Source: Lycium barbarum (taxonomy: Eukaryota > Streptophyta > Magnoliopsida > Solanales > Solanaceae). Taken from it: a stretch of DNA of 64,000 nt. Within the stretch, counting starts at the first letter, position 1. Every line of letters begins with the position of its first letter. The position numbers were made by a program, and so were the translations under genes. The notes below the pieces were generated by a model that saw only the letters and a list, made by a program, of their open reading frames with translations, was not told the origin of the DNA and ran no database searches. The stretch is from NCBI RefSeq assembly GCF_019175385.1, contig NC_083339.1:78884307-78948306 (forward strand), written 5' to 3'. Shown one piece after another: positions 12,507 through 23,835 of this stretch.

Positions 12507-13230
12507 TGTTACATCCCGTACTTTTGTACGTTGGATTTGTCGTAAGTTAACTGACATAAGTTCAAGGACAAGGTTAATTTTTGAGGTTATAAGTATTTAT
12601 GCGATGCTTAACAAGTGATAAGTAAGTGTCGTGAAGGTTAGAGATTCAACAAATTGAATAGTATAAGTTTCGTCGAGGTTCGACATTTATTTGAATGAAA
12701 TACAACCCAAGCTATAATACCCCGTATTTTGGACTAGGAAATTGAACCGTCCAACATGAGTAAATTACCCAAGCCCAGAGGATTAAGTCATATTCAAACA
12801 TGCAAATCAAGAGCTCGGTGTATAAAAGGATGAAGTCCCAAAATTATTTAAGACTCAAAAGTGGAATGACGGTGATTGGAAATAGTAATTTGTCACGACC
12901 CAACTAGGGGCCGTGACGGGTACCCGAGGCTAACCACTGAGCACCGCTCATTCTGCTACTTATCATACTCGTTAAGCATTCATTCATCAAATCCATACTA
13001 AAATCGTAGAAAAATCATTTTTCATTTGGAAACATAATTACCTTTATATACATAAGCCCTTCGGCTATCAAAATAATACACACATACACAACACTTTGCT
13101 TATCGACTTCTACAAATCTGGGTCTATGGTAATAGACAGTAAAAACTCCATACAGTTGATCTTTTGAACCCGCTGTCTCCTCCCTGTTTTCCTGTGGGCA
13201 TGAACACAGCGTCCAAAGAAAACAAACGTT

Positions 13231-13247
13231 AGTACGAATATTGTACT
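13231..13247 (-). other. GTAC hairpin of solo LTR G
   Basis: AGTAC (13231-13235) and GTACT (13243-13247) flank the 7-nt spacer 'gaatatt'. The block lies about 350 bp from the LTR's 3' end, on the minus strand. Confidence 0.55.
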
Positions 13248-13578
13248 GAGTATGTAAGGCATGAATGAGATGAACATAATAGAAAATCATAAGATATGAG
13301 ATGAACACATAACCTGCGTAACTCTTAAAGGAGGATACCTTTCATTCCTATATCATATATTATCACGGTTCATGTGTCATCATAGCGCATACATCATCGT
13401 ATCATACATGTATTATAATACCGTATCTGCTCATACACATTAACGTTATCCGCATTCGGCCACGTTGTGGCTTGACAATATCACATACACATTTTCCGGG
13501 CCTTTCCTACATATTTCATATACCTATCTATATCATATACATATCCATATCGTATACATATCCATATATCATATACAT

Positions 13579-13706
13579 ACCTGGCCAACCAAGGCTTTAG
13601 GGTTATATCTACCTAGCCCTACCAAGGCTTCAGGGTTATGTCTACCTGGCCCTACCAGGGCTTTAGGGTTATGCCTACCTGGCCCTACCAGGGCTTCAGG
13701 GTTATG
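13579..13706 (-). repeat. 32-bp minisatellite, four copies, in solo LTR G
   Basis: Four units of exactly or nearly 32 bp start 'acctggcc' or 'acctagcc' and contain 'caaggctttagggttat' or 'cagggcttcagggttat'. A long frame across it (about 13465-13767) is just the repeat translated. Confidence 0.9.
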
Positions 13707-13811
13707 TAAATATATACATATTCTACCCGGCCTTATAAGCTCGGGGTTTCATAATAGTCATACATAAGCACACACACACATATATATATACATAAAAGCC
13801 CATAAATATCT

Positions 13812-13936
13812 TTATCGTCATCACTATTATCATCGTCATCATTATCATCATCACTATCAACATCGTCATCATTATCAGTATCAACATCGTCATCATTATC
13901 ATCATCATTACCAATATCGTCATCATTATCATCACA
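13812..13936. repeat. Imperfect (ATC)n trinucleotide microsatellite
   Basis: A run of 'atcatc', 'attatc' and 'gtcatc' triplets about 125 bp long inside solo LTR G. It gives a false Met/Ile-rich frame on the minus strand. Confidence 0.9.
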
Positions 13937-15318
13937 TATGTCTCATAAACTTATCATAACCTTTCATGGAGCATACATTTGGATTTAAAGACAATCTATG
14001 AGAATCACATCGTATTCGTAGCACGAACTTCGTAGTAATATTGCACAATAGCCTTTATAATCTCTAACTTAGGCTCATCGTTACCATCGTCGCATCTATA
14101 GCATATCTCTTACCTTTATCTCATATGAAATCCTCTATGAACATGGACTCGTAACTTTTCGGAATATTGGTCATAGGACATATAATAGAGCCTATAGACA
14201 ATCTATAACAATGTCGGGGTGACATAAGGTCGAGAACCCCCGCTTCCATTATGGAGCATTCATAAGCATTATGCCTCACCTTGAAGGAATTAGCATATAA
14301 GGTGAGTGTAGTCAATGAACAACATTAATGGATCGTAATATGGATCATTAGCCTTGTAGAATCATAATACTATAGGCCTTAGAATATTTCAACTTAGACT
14401 CATCATCATCATCATCGCATTCGTAGCATACCTCTTATCTTATCCCATATGAAGTTCTTTATACTCGTAGATTCATAGTTCCCAATACGTAGGAAAATCA
14501 TGGAGAGATAGGAAGATTCGTACCATAAGATTCATGCCTTGGAAAGAAAGGACTAGCCTTACATACCTCTTTCGTTTAACAATTTCCATCGCTTGGTTGT
14601 CCTCCTTCAATGCTCACGTTTCTACCTTCAAGAGAATTCGCCTTCACATTAGCTAATCGATTACATGAACGTGCTTACTAAAGCTAGAGAAAATTGGGCA
14701 GCATTTCCTTTGTTTATAAAACTTTTCCCATATTGTATATCAACTCCCAAACATTTATAATAACATTCGCAATATCTTGACCAACAATCTTCATTCATCT
14801 ACATTACCCTCGTTTCACAATTCCACCTCAATTCATCCATAATTATGGTCATAGTGTACTAGTACATTTTCTCACATATAATGCTTATCCCATGTCCTTA
14901 ATATCATTTATAACATAACTATATCACAACACATCAATAATCATAACTCAATTCAAGTTATCACTCAAAATGACACTATTCACCCTTTCATGACCCATTT
15001 TCTATATCCTTTTACAATCCAAGTGTTTCAACTTTCAAATACCTTAAACAACATGTAAATACCATAAAACGTACCTTAGATGGTGTAGGAATGAACCTTG
15101 AGTGCAAACACTTCACTTGAGCAAAACCCTAGTTTCACCTTCACTTGGATTCCTTGTCTTGGATGAACTTTAATGAGTTTCTTACATTTGATTCACTTGG
15201 TTTGATGTAATTGATCATGGATTTCATTTGATTTCTTGTATATGATGTTTGTGGAACCTTCTAGAGGTTTTGAGAGATGAAGAAGTGTGTGGGAAATGAA
15301 ATAAATGAAGTGGGATCA

Positions 15319-15327
15319 CATTTATAG
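15319..15327 (-). promoter_or_regulatory. TATA box of solo LTR G
   Basis: Minus-strand 'ctataaatg' lies just downstream of the palindrome array and upstream of the presumed transcript start, the same arrangement as in B, E and A. Confidence 0.55.
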
Positions 15328-15339
15328 AATCAGAACTTA

Positions 15340-15512
15340 TTCAACTCGTCGGGACTTCCACGGACACTTTCATGGTCCGTGGAACATTGTACGGCTCGTG
15401 GAAGTGGTCGTGGTTCACCACTAACCAGACATTATCTCTTCTGGGTATTCCACGGACTAGTATACGGTCCGTGGAAGGTTTCACGGTTCGTGAATCCTGG
15501 TCGTGGAACTCA
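15340..15512 (-). repeat. Palindrome array in U3 of solo LTR G (CCACGGACC / GGTCCGTGG type)
   Basis: Repeated 'ccacggac', 'ggtccgtgg' and 'tatacggtccgtgg' motifs in alternating orientation. They resemble the TATACGGACCGTATA arrays of B and E with partly altered flanks. Confidence 0.65.
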
Positions 15513-17462
15513 CAGTTTTTTTCTGAAGTTGTTCTCGTCGTTTCGTTTGATCTCCAATCCTTATACAACCTTCTTAACACATGTTTATCACTTCATTAAC
15601 AATATAAGGGACGTTATAACTCTTCTCCAAAGCATCATTAAATCATCATACATCGTTACTCGTAAATCCTCTCCGATACATAACGTATGTCTTGCCTCCT
15701 CTTGGCAAACTTTCTTCTCTTACTTCGAATGTCTTTGAACCCTCATTTAGAATCATCAAATGTCATTCCTTACTTATCAAAACATCGCATACATCATACC
15801 CTTCGTCAGTTTATTCACTGTGCATGAATGAAAAATTTTCCGAGGTGTAACATAATTTGTGCAGGACAAAAGAGACTATGGACTAGTGTTATATGACATG
15901 AACCATGATAATGAGTATATGAAGTGTGTTGGAAGTGATTATTATTTAAGTGAATTGAGATCAAGAAATTAATTAATATTGTTGGATAAATATTACATAT
16001 GCAACATTTTTTGCTCGTATATAATAAAGTCATGCTTTCCATCTACAAGCTGCCATGTGGCAGTAGATAAATGAAAGCTAGCATTAAATGGGAAATGAAG
16101 AGTCACAACAATTGATCTGTCAAGATGACGCGTGTAAAGTGATCAAGCATGCCAATTTTGATCTTAACTTCACTTTGCATAGTAATCACGTTTGTGGGGG
16201 GATCCAAAATCATACGGAGGAGACAATTATTTTCTTAAGTTCAAGAATTGGAAATGTTCATGAACTGTAGACGTACAACAACCATTTCTTATTAGAATAT
16301 GAAGCAAGGAACAATTCTCTCTTTTAAATATTTTTATGCCAACACACTTTATATTGGAACAAGAACGTTATTTTCTATTTTGATCGGATCGGAGATTTCT
16401 TCGTAATGAAGAAAAGCGACAGAATGTTTGAAAGGGGGAATAAAGGTACGATAGATTCTTCGTCAACGACCTTCTACGATATCGTGTGAATATTTGAGGT
16501 ATGTTTTTGTTATGAACTCATGGGATGGCGTTCGGAAGCCGCGAGTTCAATTGTTTAAAGTTGTTATAGACTATTGTTGGGTTGTCCTGATATGTTGAGG
16601 TTATGGGGTTGTTGTTATAATTATTTATATGCGTTGTTGTTGTTATTATGGAGTTTGGAAGGAAGAAAGGCGAGAGAAATACCATAGATTTATTTGTATA
16701 GTGAACTTGCCGCTCGATGTATCGTTGTAGTAGCTTTCCTTAGCTTAACACTAGTGCTATTATCGCTTGATGTAGATTAACATATGGAGAATATTGAGTT
16801 CGTCATCATTGTTGAAAGAGTTGGAAAAGGTATGTTAAGGCTATTGCTTCTTTTCATTGGCATGATTCCTACTATTAAGCCACCTTTGACTATTCGCACA
16901 AGGATGTGCTATTCACGCAGATTGTACTTGGTTTACCATGGCCTTATTATAATACTCCTCTCTAGTTAAGAATGAGTATAAGAATAGTCGAGCTATATAA
17001 GATTATAGAATGATAGAAGGTATATGCCACGACCCAACCAAACAGCCATGACGGGCACCCGGAGCTAACACACCGAGCACCTCTAAACATACATCTCATA
17101 ATCATTCCTGGGTGGACCATAAAGATATCTCATGGATATCATAATCTGTAAGGACATATATCACAACATAACGGCACATCTCTATATAATGTTCAACAAT
17201 TATATCCATCATAACCAACCGACAAGGATACTAAAATGTTATACAATGATATGAACCGGTAGGGTTATGAAACGTCTAACTGTACACACATGTCTACGAG
17301 CCTCTACATAGAATACAAGTGACCATGAAGACCAATACCAATAGACTGCGGCTCCGAAGTAAGTGGAGTGCTCCTGAGAATCTGCTGATAAAGCACCTAC
17401 GGATCTGATCCATCTCCCTGCCTACCTGCAGGCATGAACGCAACGTCCACAAGAAGGGACGT

Positions 17463-17481
17463 CAATATGAATAATGTATTG
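17463..17481 (-). other. Hairpin of solo LTR F with a paired substitution
   Basis: CAATA (17463-17467) pairs with TATTG (17477-17481). The stem keeps pairing although both arms differ from the CAGTAC/GTACTG arms seen in the other LTRs. Confidence 0.55.
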
Positions 17482-17611
17482 AGTATGTAAGGCATGAATA
17501 ACAACATAACAAGAAATATGAAACATAACATAAGATAAAGATAACCTGTACATCTGATTGCCTCATAAGGCGGATACCATGCATGCTAACTTTAACTTTT
17601 TAAAACAACAT

Positions 17612-17639
17612 TATATATATATATATATATATATATATA
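17612..17639. repeat. (TA)n microsatellite
   Basis: About 28 bp of uninterrupted TA inside solo LTR F, directly beside its minisatellite. Confidence 0.95.
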
Positions 17640-17955
17640 ATGCTCGACCATATAGGTACGATGTTATGCTGTCCGGCCATATAGGCACAGTGTTATCATC
17701 ATTAGGCCGCGTCCGGGCCTCCCGCGTCCGGGGTACTCATCTCACGCTGCCCACTAGTGGTGTCTACCCGTGTCATATAGGCACGATTTTATTATCATTA
17801 GCCCGCATCCGGGCCTCCCGCGTTCAGGGTAATCATCTCACGCCGCCCACTAATGGTGTCTGCCAGTGTTATATATGCATGGTGTTATTATCATTATCCA
17901 TAAGCCGCCCACTACGCTCACCGTAGTGGTGTCTGCCCGGCCAACTAGGCTCGGT
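17640..17955 (-). repeat. About 96-bp minisatellite, roughly three units, in solo LTR F
   Basis: 'catataggcac' recurs at 17678 and 17774 and in diverged form near 17870. The units contain 'cgtccgggcctcccgcgt' and 'cgcccactagtggtgtct'. Confidence 0.8.
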
Positions 17956-19181
17956 GTAGTCATACATATACATATACGTAAAGCATGTATGAGAGCCCAA
18001 ATAAAGCTACAACTTTATCGGAGTGACGTAAGGTTAGAAACCTCCGATTTATGTTATGGAACAATCATTATCGCTATATCTCACCTTGAAGGAACAATTA
18101 TTATAAGATGAGATCAACAACAATGAATAGAATCAAGGAAATCATGAAACAATCTCAATAATCTCATAATAGCATCAAATCAATTGGCTTTGGAATCTCT
18201 CGAATGGGATCATCATCATCATTATCATTATCTTAGAAAACATCTATCTTTAGTATCATAAGAACTTTGAGAACCATGAACTTCTAGCTTTTGAGAATAA
18301 GGATGTTATGCAAAACATGTACGGGTTGCATAAGAAGAGAATCATGCCTTTATAAAGAAAAGGACTAGCCTTAACATACCTTTTTAGTCTCCTACTACTT
18401 AACGCTTAGCCTTCCAAGCTCGTAAATCTACATTCAAGAGGATCCATACCACTGTTAGGCTTATCGTCATATGCTTATCTTAAGTCTTTAAATTAATTCC
18501 TTTTAAAATCTGTCGAAATTCGGGCAGCATCTCCCCTGTTTATATCCCTAGCCCAAAATCACAATACCAACAAAATAACAACAATAGCAATACTAATATC
18601 AACAACATCATCATCAACACCAACATACTTCATAAAACATCCCACACGATGTTTTTCCCCAATTTCCCAACCAACCATAATAATATCCACAATACCATAA
18701 TCAAAGAATTATATTCTATTTAATCTCAAATTAATCCAAAATCTCCTTTCAAATTCATTCCATAGTCATCATCTTCACTTTAATACTTTGCAACTTCTCT
18801 ACTATGATTCTCTTCTTTTATAGGACTTGCTAAACCTTCAAATCAACTTAATCATGAGAAACAAGATGGAGAACATACCTTACACTAGAAGAACTTCACC
18901 CAACTCAACTCCTTCCAAGACCAAATTCATCACAACATTAAGTAGAGACAAGAACAATCCATCTCCATGAATTAGCTTGGGGTTTTGGAGTTTCATCCTC
19001 TTTTGTGATGGTATAGAATGTTTTGGAATGGCGGAGAACCTTCAAGAACACTCTTATAATGGAGAGAGAAGTGTGGGAGATTCTAGAGAGGTGTGGGAGA
19101 TTCTAAAGAGGTGTGGAGATGTTAGGAGATTTCTAGAGGGTTGTGGAGTTGAAGAAAAATGAATAAAATGAAGTGTAGAGG

Positions 19182-19193
19182 CCCTTTTATAGG
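19182..19193 (-). promoter_or_regulatory. TATA box of solo LTR F
   Basis: Minus-strand 'cctataaaaggg' is a strong plant-type TATA element in the U3 half of the LTR. Confidence 0.6.
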
Positions 19194-19787
19194 TGCCAAA
19201 CTCGGATTGGGCCGGGTCAAAACATAAGTGGGCTTTTAAGTGAACTTTCCGGATTTGTCGCCCATAACTCCCTACTCCGATGTCGTATTGACGAACGGTT
19301 TGTTGCGTTGGAAACTAGACTTGATGAACTTCATTTTAGGCTCTTGAAACACCTTAAAACTCCTGATATACCCGGAGATATACCCATCTAAAGTTGACCC
19401 AAAATTCTGTCCAGAATTATGCCAATGTTTTTCAATTTCTTCGACAAACTTATTTTCTTCGATTTTCTTGGTCCCGGAATCTTTTGAAACTCTTCATACA
19501 TGATATTTATCATTAATCATACTTGATAATGGTCATGTTCTTTGGTTTCAAGGTTGTCCTTCCCAGTTACAACTTACGAGATCGTAATTCATCCTTTACT
19601 TCATTGTCACGTACTTCCCATGGCTTGTACCTTCCAAAATTTCATGGGACGTCTCCGATACTCCATTAATACGGTGAAGTATGTAGCATGATTATGCTCT
19701 GAAAGTGCGAGGTGTAACAGTATAACTAGTGTATATGTTGCTTATAGGCTATTATGTTGCCTTTGAGTTATCATTTTATGTATGTAT

Positions 19788-19945
19788 ACGCCTGGCCTAT
19801 GGGTCATGGAGCTGTTGCCGGACCGACGGGTCACGGAGTTGCGCATACCTGACCTACAGGTCACAGAGTTGGTTATACCTGGCCTATGAGTCATGGAGTT
19901 ATCTATGCCTAACCCTCAGGTCACAGAGTTATATCTATAGAGTTA
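19788..19945 (+). repeat. Minisatellite of H 3' LTR
   Basis: Counterpart of the array at 8005-8160, with units such as 'cctggcctatgggtcatgg'. Unit order is the same, with point differences. Confidence 0.85.
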
Positions 19946-20622
19946 TGTTATCTTGCCTCATATGAGAACAACCCAGGTAGAGAACCTCCAGATCCTTTCT
20001 TGATATAACTAGAGTACAACTTGTTATTTTATTTCAGTTGTTATCTGCCTTACATATTCAGTACATTATTCGTACTGACGTCCCTTTTGCCGGGGCGCGC
20101 TGTATTCATGCCTGTAGATTCTGATAGACAGCCAGATAGACCCCCTCAGTAGACGAGACGAGAGATCAACTGATTGGTGAGCTCCATTGTTTCTGGAGTT
20201 GTCAGGTCTACTCGAAGTCTTCTTTTGCTATGCATATATGATGGGTAGGTCGGGGCCCTGTCCCGACTATGTTACAGTTGCGTACTCAGAAGAGGCTTGT
20301 AGACGTGTCCTGCATAGTAGTGGAGTCTTGGCCTTGCCGGCCCTTTATGTACTCATTTTGGTACTGACGGATGACGACCTCGTCGGTTGGCATAACAGTT
20401 GTACATATATGTTTTGGCTTATATCTCGTGTAGTCTTGATGACTAAGTGTTGTGGATTGTTCTTGTGTGGCCTTGTCGGCCCTATTGGTATCTTCTGTTA
20501 CAGGTAGACCTTGTCGGTCTAACTTGAGTGTTACCGCTCTAGAGATTCAAGCTCAGTATGGTTCGTTCGGGCCGAGGATGGCATCGGGTGACGGCCATGC
20601 CCCTCCGGGCTTGGGTGTGACA

Positions 20623-20853
20623 GGTTCGAATCTCCGCTCAGTCAAAAATTAAAAGAAAATTCGCAAAGCAGAGTTTTGAATTTTTTGGATTCAAACTCTA
20701 TAATGAAGGCAGAGTCTTATGCCTGAAGGCAGTCATAAGGTAGCAAACTCTGCCTTAAGGAATAGTTTTTGCAGTCAATTTCTGCCCTGCGAAATCCAAA
20801 CTCTGCCTTGCAATTTTTTTTTTTTAAATTTTGACTAAGCGGGGGTTCGAACC
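20623..20853. mobile_element. Fold-back (MITE-like) element with GGTTCGAA arms
   Basis: The left arm 'ggttcgaatctccgctcag' plus 'tcaaaaatt' is repeated inverted as 'aattttgactaagcg' plus 'ggggttcgaacc' ending at 20853. Between them, 'aaactctgcc' and 'gcagagt' motifs alternate. The arms contain a GGTTCGAA box that resembles a tRNA B box, but the inverted symmetry argues for a fold-back element rather than a SINE. The left end is flush with the end of element H, so H probably inserted at or into it. A related stretch 'gggcaatcgtgcaaattgccc' follows at 20934. Confidence 0.65.
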
Positions 20854-21807
20854 TGAAATCTATGGGTTTTTAAGCGAAGGACAAAAATTAAAGATCAGCA
20901 ATTTGAGGGGAAAAAATTAACGACCACGAATAAGGGCAATCGTGCAAATTGCCCTTAATTATACAAAGACCACCGATCTTGTCTCTCATAACACATATGG
21001 GTAGATCAGATAACAATTATTTGCCGAATGGGTATGTGTAATTAGTTTTTGGGAAAACAACACCAAATACCCCTAAAATATGGCACAATCGAACCCTATC
21101 GTAGGTGTCTAAATGAAATAATGCTTAGTTGAGGTGTTTAAGTGAAAGATCTTGACGACCATAAGGGGCTCCGATGGGTTTGGCCTAAATAGTTTTGTTT
21201 ATAGGTATTTTGTGTTGTTTTCCCTAAAATTTTGTGTACAAAATTTTTCCGCCTCAGGAAAGAATACTTTCATGAGAAAAGTCATGTTGGCAAAACAACT
21301 AACTTCTCAAGTTTATCAATTATTTAATTATTAATTACAACCAGTTTTCTATTTATAAGTTTTAATATACACAAGACTATTTGACATGCAAAAAGTCTTT
21401 CCGTATCTCATCTGATGGCTATAACATCACTGTCAATAAGCAAATTCCATAATAAAAAGTGGGGAAAACAAATCTATAGTAAATATTGCATAAACCATAA
21501 TACTAATATCAAGAAGGCTCGAGGTATATTTTTACTTATGAGTTGGGAATAAATAGAGACGTGGCTTACCATATTTCCACTCATACCATAAGGATCTTTG
21601 TTCTTTAGTATTTTTTCTTGTAGCTAATGTGGAGATCAAACTCAAATAAGCAGACAAAGAAAATTATATACCTTCTCCCAGGGGTTTTGGGGGCAGAGAA
21701 TGGTCAACCAATACATATAACCTTCGGTTCTTTTGCAAGCCAAATTCAATGACTGCAAACCATGTCGTTGATGCCTAGTTTAATTTGTGAGTCTCGTGCT
21801 AATAACG
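20854..21807. other. Unassigned AT-rich sequence, partly the leader of copia-like LTR K
   Basis: No gene is supported. On the minus strand the part next to 21807 reads away from LTR K and begins 'cgttattagcacgagactc', a common start of copia internal regions, so some of this stretch may be a decayed internal region of K. Confidence 0.45.
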
Positions 21808-22164
21808 TGTTATAAAATCAACCTAAAAGAGTTGATATAATATATTAAATTAAAGATAAAAACAACAACAACAATAAAGAGATAAATAGAGATAAGAGAG
21901 GAGAGCATCTCTTATTTCTTCCAAGTATCAAGTGTGTATCCATATCACATCCTATACCTCTATTTATACTATTACATAGAGGTAGAGTTACAAAAAGGAT
22001 GTCTTAAAGGTGACATTAACCAATTGACATCATGAGAAAGTTATGAGGGAAATCATGAAGGTGTGGGAGTAATAACCATATAATGGTTATGAAGTGGTGG
22101 AGGATTAACTATACATCATGGACAAAACTAGTGGACATCTATATTATCTATTTTATTTATAACA
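21808..22164 (-). mobile_element. LTR K: copia-like 5' LTR (357 bp), rest of the element lost
   Basis: Termini form a short inverted repeat: 'tgttataaaa' at the left and 'tttataaca' at the right. Minus-strand reading gives a TATA box 'tataaatag' (about 21960-21970) and, after the LTR, 'cgttattagcacgag', which looks like a degenerate primer-binding region. No gag or pol and no second LTR were found. Confidence 0.55.
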
Positions 22165-22490
22165 CATTGAGCTTTTTTAAAGTTTTTTCCATTTAAAATC
22201 ATACTTCCACCATTTTCCTCTCTATGAATTTTCATTGGACATGGAGTATGTAACAAAGAATTCTATGTAATTTTTTTTTTTTGTACAATCAAGTAACTTT
22301 AAAGCCTACTATAACTAGTAAATTTCAAATATTTTTACTTTTTTAATATTTGATTTTTTAAATAAGAAAATTCTACCAAAATTTGTTTAGAACTATGACA
22401 TTGTTTACCAAAATTTCCAACTATTCCACCAGCTCTTCTTTGTTTTCAATACTTCCAGTTTTACTGGTATTAACAAACCATTGAAGCAAG
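22165..22490. other. Spacer, nothing recognised
   Basis: AT-rich sequence with a 13-T run near 22270. No coding or repeat structure that I can support. Confidence 0.5.
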
Positions 22491-23213
22491 TATGAGTGTT
22501 CACGGTTTGGTTAAAAACCGATTCAAACCGCAAACCAAATCAAACCAAACCAAATCGATTAAAAAAAACCTTGTTTGGATTTGGTTTGGCTTGGTTTTAA
22601 ATTTTAAAAACAGACAATATTTGGTTTGGTTTTGGTTCTATTAGAAAACCGAAAAAAAAAACCAAACCGAAAAAATAATATATACAATTTTTATAATTAT
22701 ATATATAAAATATATTAATTTTTATAAATAATTTTAAATATTTTGCTTACTTTTTCATCAAAATTCTCTTTATATCTATAGGCAAATGACTTTACACCTT
22801 AAGCTCATTTCTTAAAAGAAATCCATGAATCCAAACTCATTTATTCAAATAAACGGCTAGGAGATTTACCTAAAAAAGTTGTATCTTTTATAAACTTCAT
22901 TAGAGCTTATAAGATCTTATGACCTTTTCTCTATAATCCAAGAAAATTATAGCTCTCACAATAAAAGGGTAATAACGAATTATAAGTTGGAAAATGATGG
23001 AGAAGTCTTTCCTAGTAGGATAAAAAATGAAAGAGAGAAATACCATTAGGTTTCTTAAAAACCAAAAAAATCGAACCAAACCGAACTAAACCAACAACAA
23101 CCACTCCGGTGGATATATATTATATTTGATTTAGTTTAATTTTAAGAATTTAAATACCGACTAAATTGGTTTGATTTTGACTTTAATCAAAAACCGACCC
23201 ATGAACACCCCTA
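22491..23213. mobile_element. hAT-like non-autonomous MITE (723 bp) with imperfect 8-bp target duplication
   Basis: The left end 'tatgagtgttcacgg' and the reverse complement of the right end, 'taggggtgttcatgg', form terminal inverted repeats that extend into 'ttggttaaaaaccg' and 'tcggtttttgattaaa'. Flanks 'gaagcaag' (22483-22490) and 'gatgcagg' (23214-23221) agree at 6 of 8 bases, fitting the 8-bp duplications of hAT elements. Subterminal zones are rich in 'accaaaccaaa' and 'ggtttggtt'. No transposase is encoded. Confidence 0.7.
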
Positions 23214-23524
23214 GATGCAGGCACTACCATATACCACTAAAACAATAACAAGCACCATTCCTTAACATAGAAACAATTCAGGCTGCGGAAAATTCATTCT
23301 CATTGATCATTGTTAGCTTAATCTTGCTTGCCTTTAACCTTTTGTAATAGGAATATGTTTTAGAAAAACATGTAGCGTCAATCAACTTTTCATGCTTAGT
23401 CATAAGGTTAAGTACAAACATTGCAAGCCGTGAAGTGGTTGAGGTCGAACACAAAAAACTGATTCATTGGAACATCTTAGGAATCTCTTGCGATCAGATA
23501 CAAAATAGCATCTCCTCCCAGATT
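23214..23524. other. Spacer between MITE and copia element L
   Basis: About 310 bp with no gene or repeat that I recognise. Confidence 0.5.
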
Positions 23525-23835
23525 TGTTATAATATGAGATAATACTAATCTCATTGATGAACACAAATGAAAAATGACAATAGGTTAAAGAAAGGGTATG
23601 AGGATGAAGAAGACTTGAATCAGCCGAGTAGAAAGATAGAGAGATTTAAGAAGAAAGGAAGTTATTCTCATTGATTGTATTAAACTTTACAATATACAAA
23701 GTGTGGTATTTATAATCTATACTAGCTAAGAAGTTAGTTATAACTAACCTCATGAAATGAACTACCTAACTACTTCAACTAACTTGGACAGTCTAATAAG
23801 ACTAAACTGCACCTGAGTACTAATATCGTTTAACA
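23525..23835 (-). mobile_element. Element L (Ty1/copia), 3' LTR, 311 bp
   Basis: The unit begins 'tgttataatatgag' and ends 'atcgtttaaca' on the plus strand, so it has TG...CA ends with matching TGTTA/TAACA termini. On the minus strand it directly follows the purine tract 'ctgagggggagtg', the usual copia polypurine tract. A TATA box lies at 23707-23716 (minus 'attataaata'). No second copy is found upstream of the coding part. Confidence 0.8.

Larger units (their letters stand above)
12891..15852 (-). mobile_element. Solo LTR G (2962 bp) with TAATT target duplication
   Basis: The unit starts 'tgtcacgacccaac' and ends 'ccgaggtgtaaca', with 'taatt' on both sides (12886-12890 and 15853-15857). 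Read on the minus strand it has the usual order: 'tgttacacctcgg', palindrome array (15510-15340), TATA box (15327-15319), 'aggtatgtaaggcta' near 14570, minisatellite, GTAC hairpin and 'gggtcgtgaca'. No internal region or second copy is present, so it is a solo LTR left by recombination between two LTRs. Confidence 0.9.
17025..19719 (-). mobile_element. Solo LTR F (2695 bp) with GTATA target duplication
   Basis: The unit starts 'tgccacgaccc', ends 'gcgaggtgtaaca' and is flanked by 'gtata' at 17020-17024 and 19720-19724. The intact pre-insertion site is visible in the 5' LTR of H ('ggtataactag' near 7958), which fixes both boundaries. In minus orientation it has a TATA box (19193-19182), 'aggtatgttaaggctag' near 18385, a minisatellite and a hairpin. 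I see no palindrome array upstream of its TATA box, unlike B, E and G. Confidence 0.93.
12507..20622 (+). mobile_element. Element H, 3' LTR, split in three by solo LTRs G and F
   Basis: The LTR starts 'tgttacatcccg' straight after the polypurine tract and ends 'gggtgtgaca' at 20622. Its pieces are 12507-12890, 15858-17024 and 19725-20622; together they make about 2.45 kb. The last two pieces align with the 5' LTR 6777-8840. The bases after the end, 'ggttc', would be the right target duplication, but the left one is lost with the truncated 5' end. Confidence 0.85.

Noticed and set aside
13465..13767. 100-codon frame rich in LP-P-T-ALGL repeats
   Set aside because: It is only the translation of the 32-bp minisatellite in solo LTR G.
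13723..13935. Met/Ile-rich minus-strand frame as a peptide gene
   Set aside because: It is the translated (ATC)n microsatellite.
20623..20853. tRNA-derived SINE, because of GGTTCGAA boxes
   Set aside because: No A box at the right distance, and the boxes are inverted at both ends, which fits a fold-back element better.
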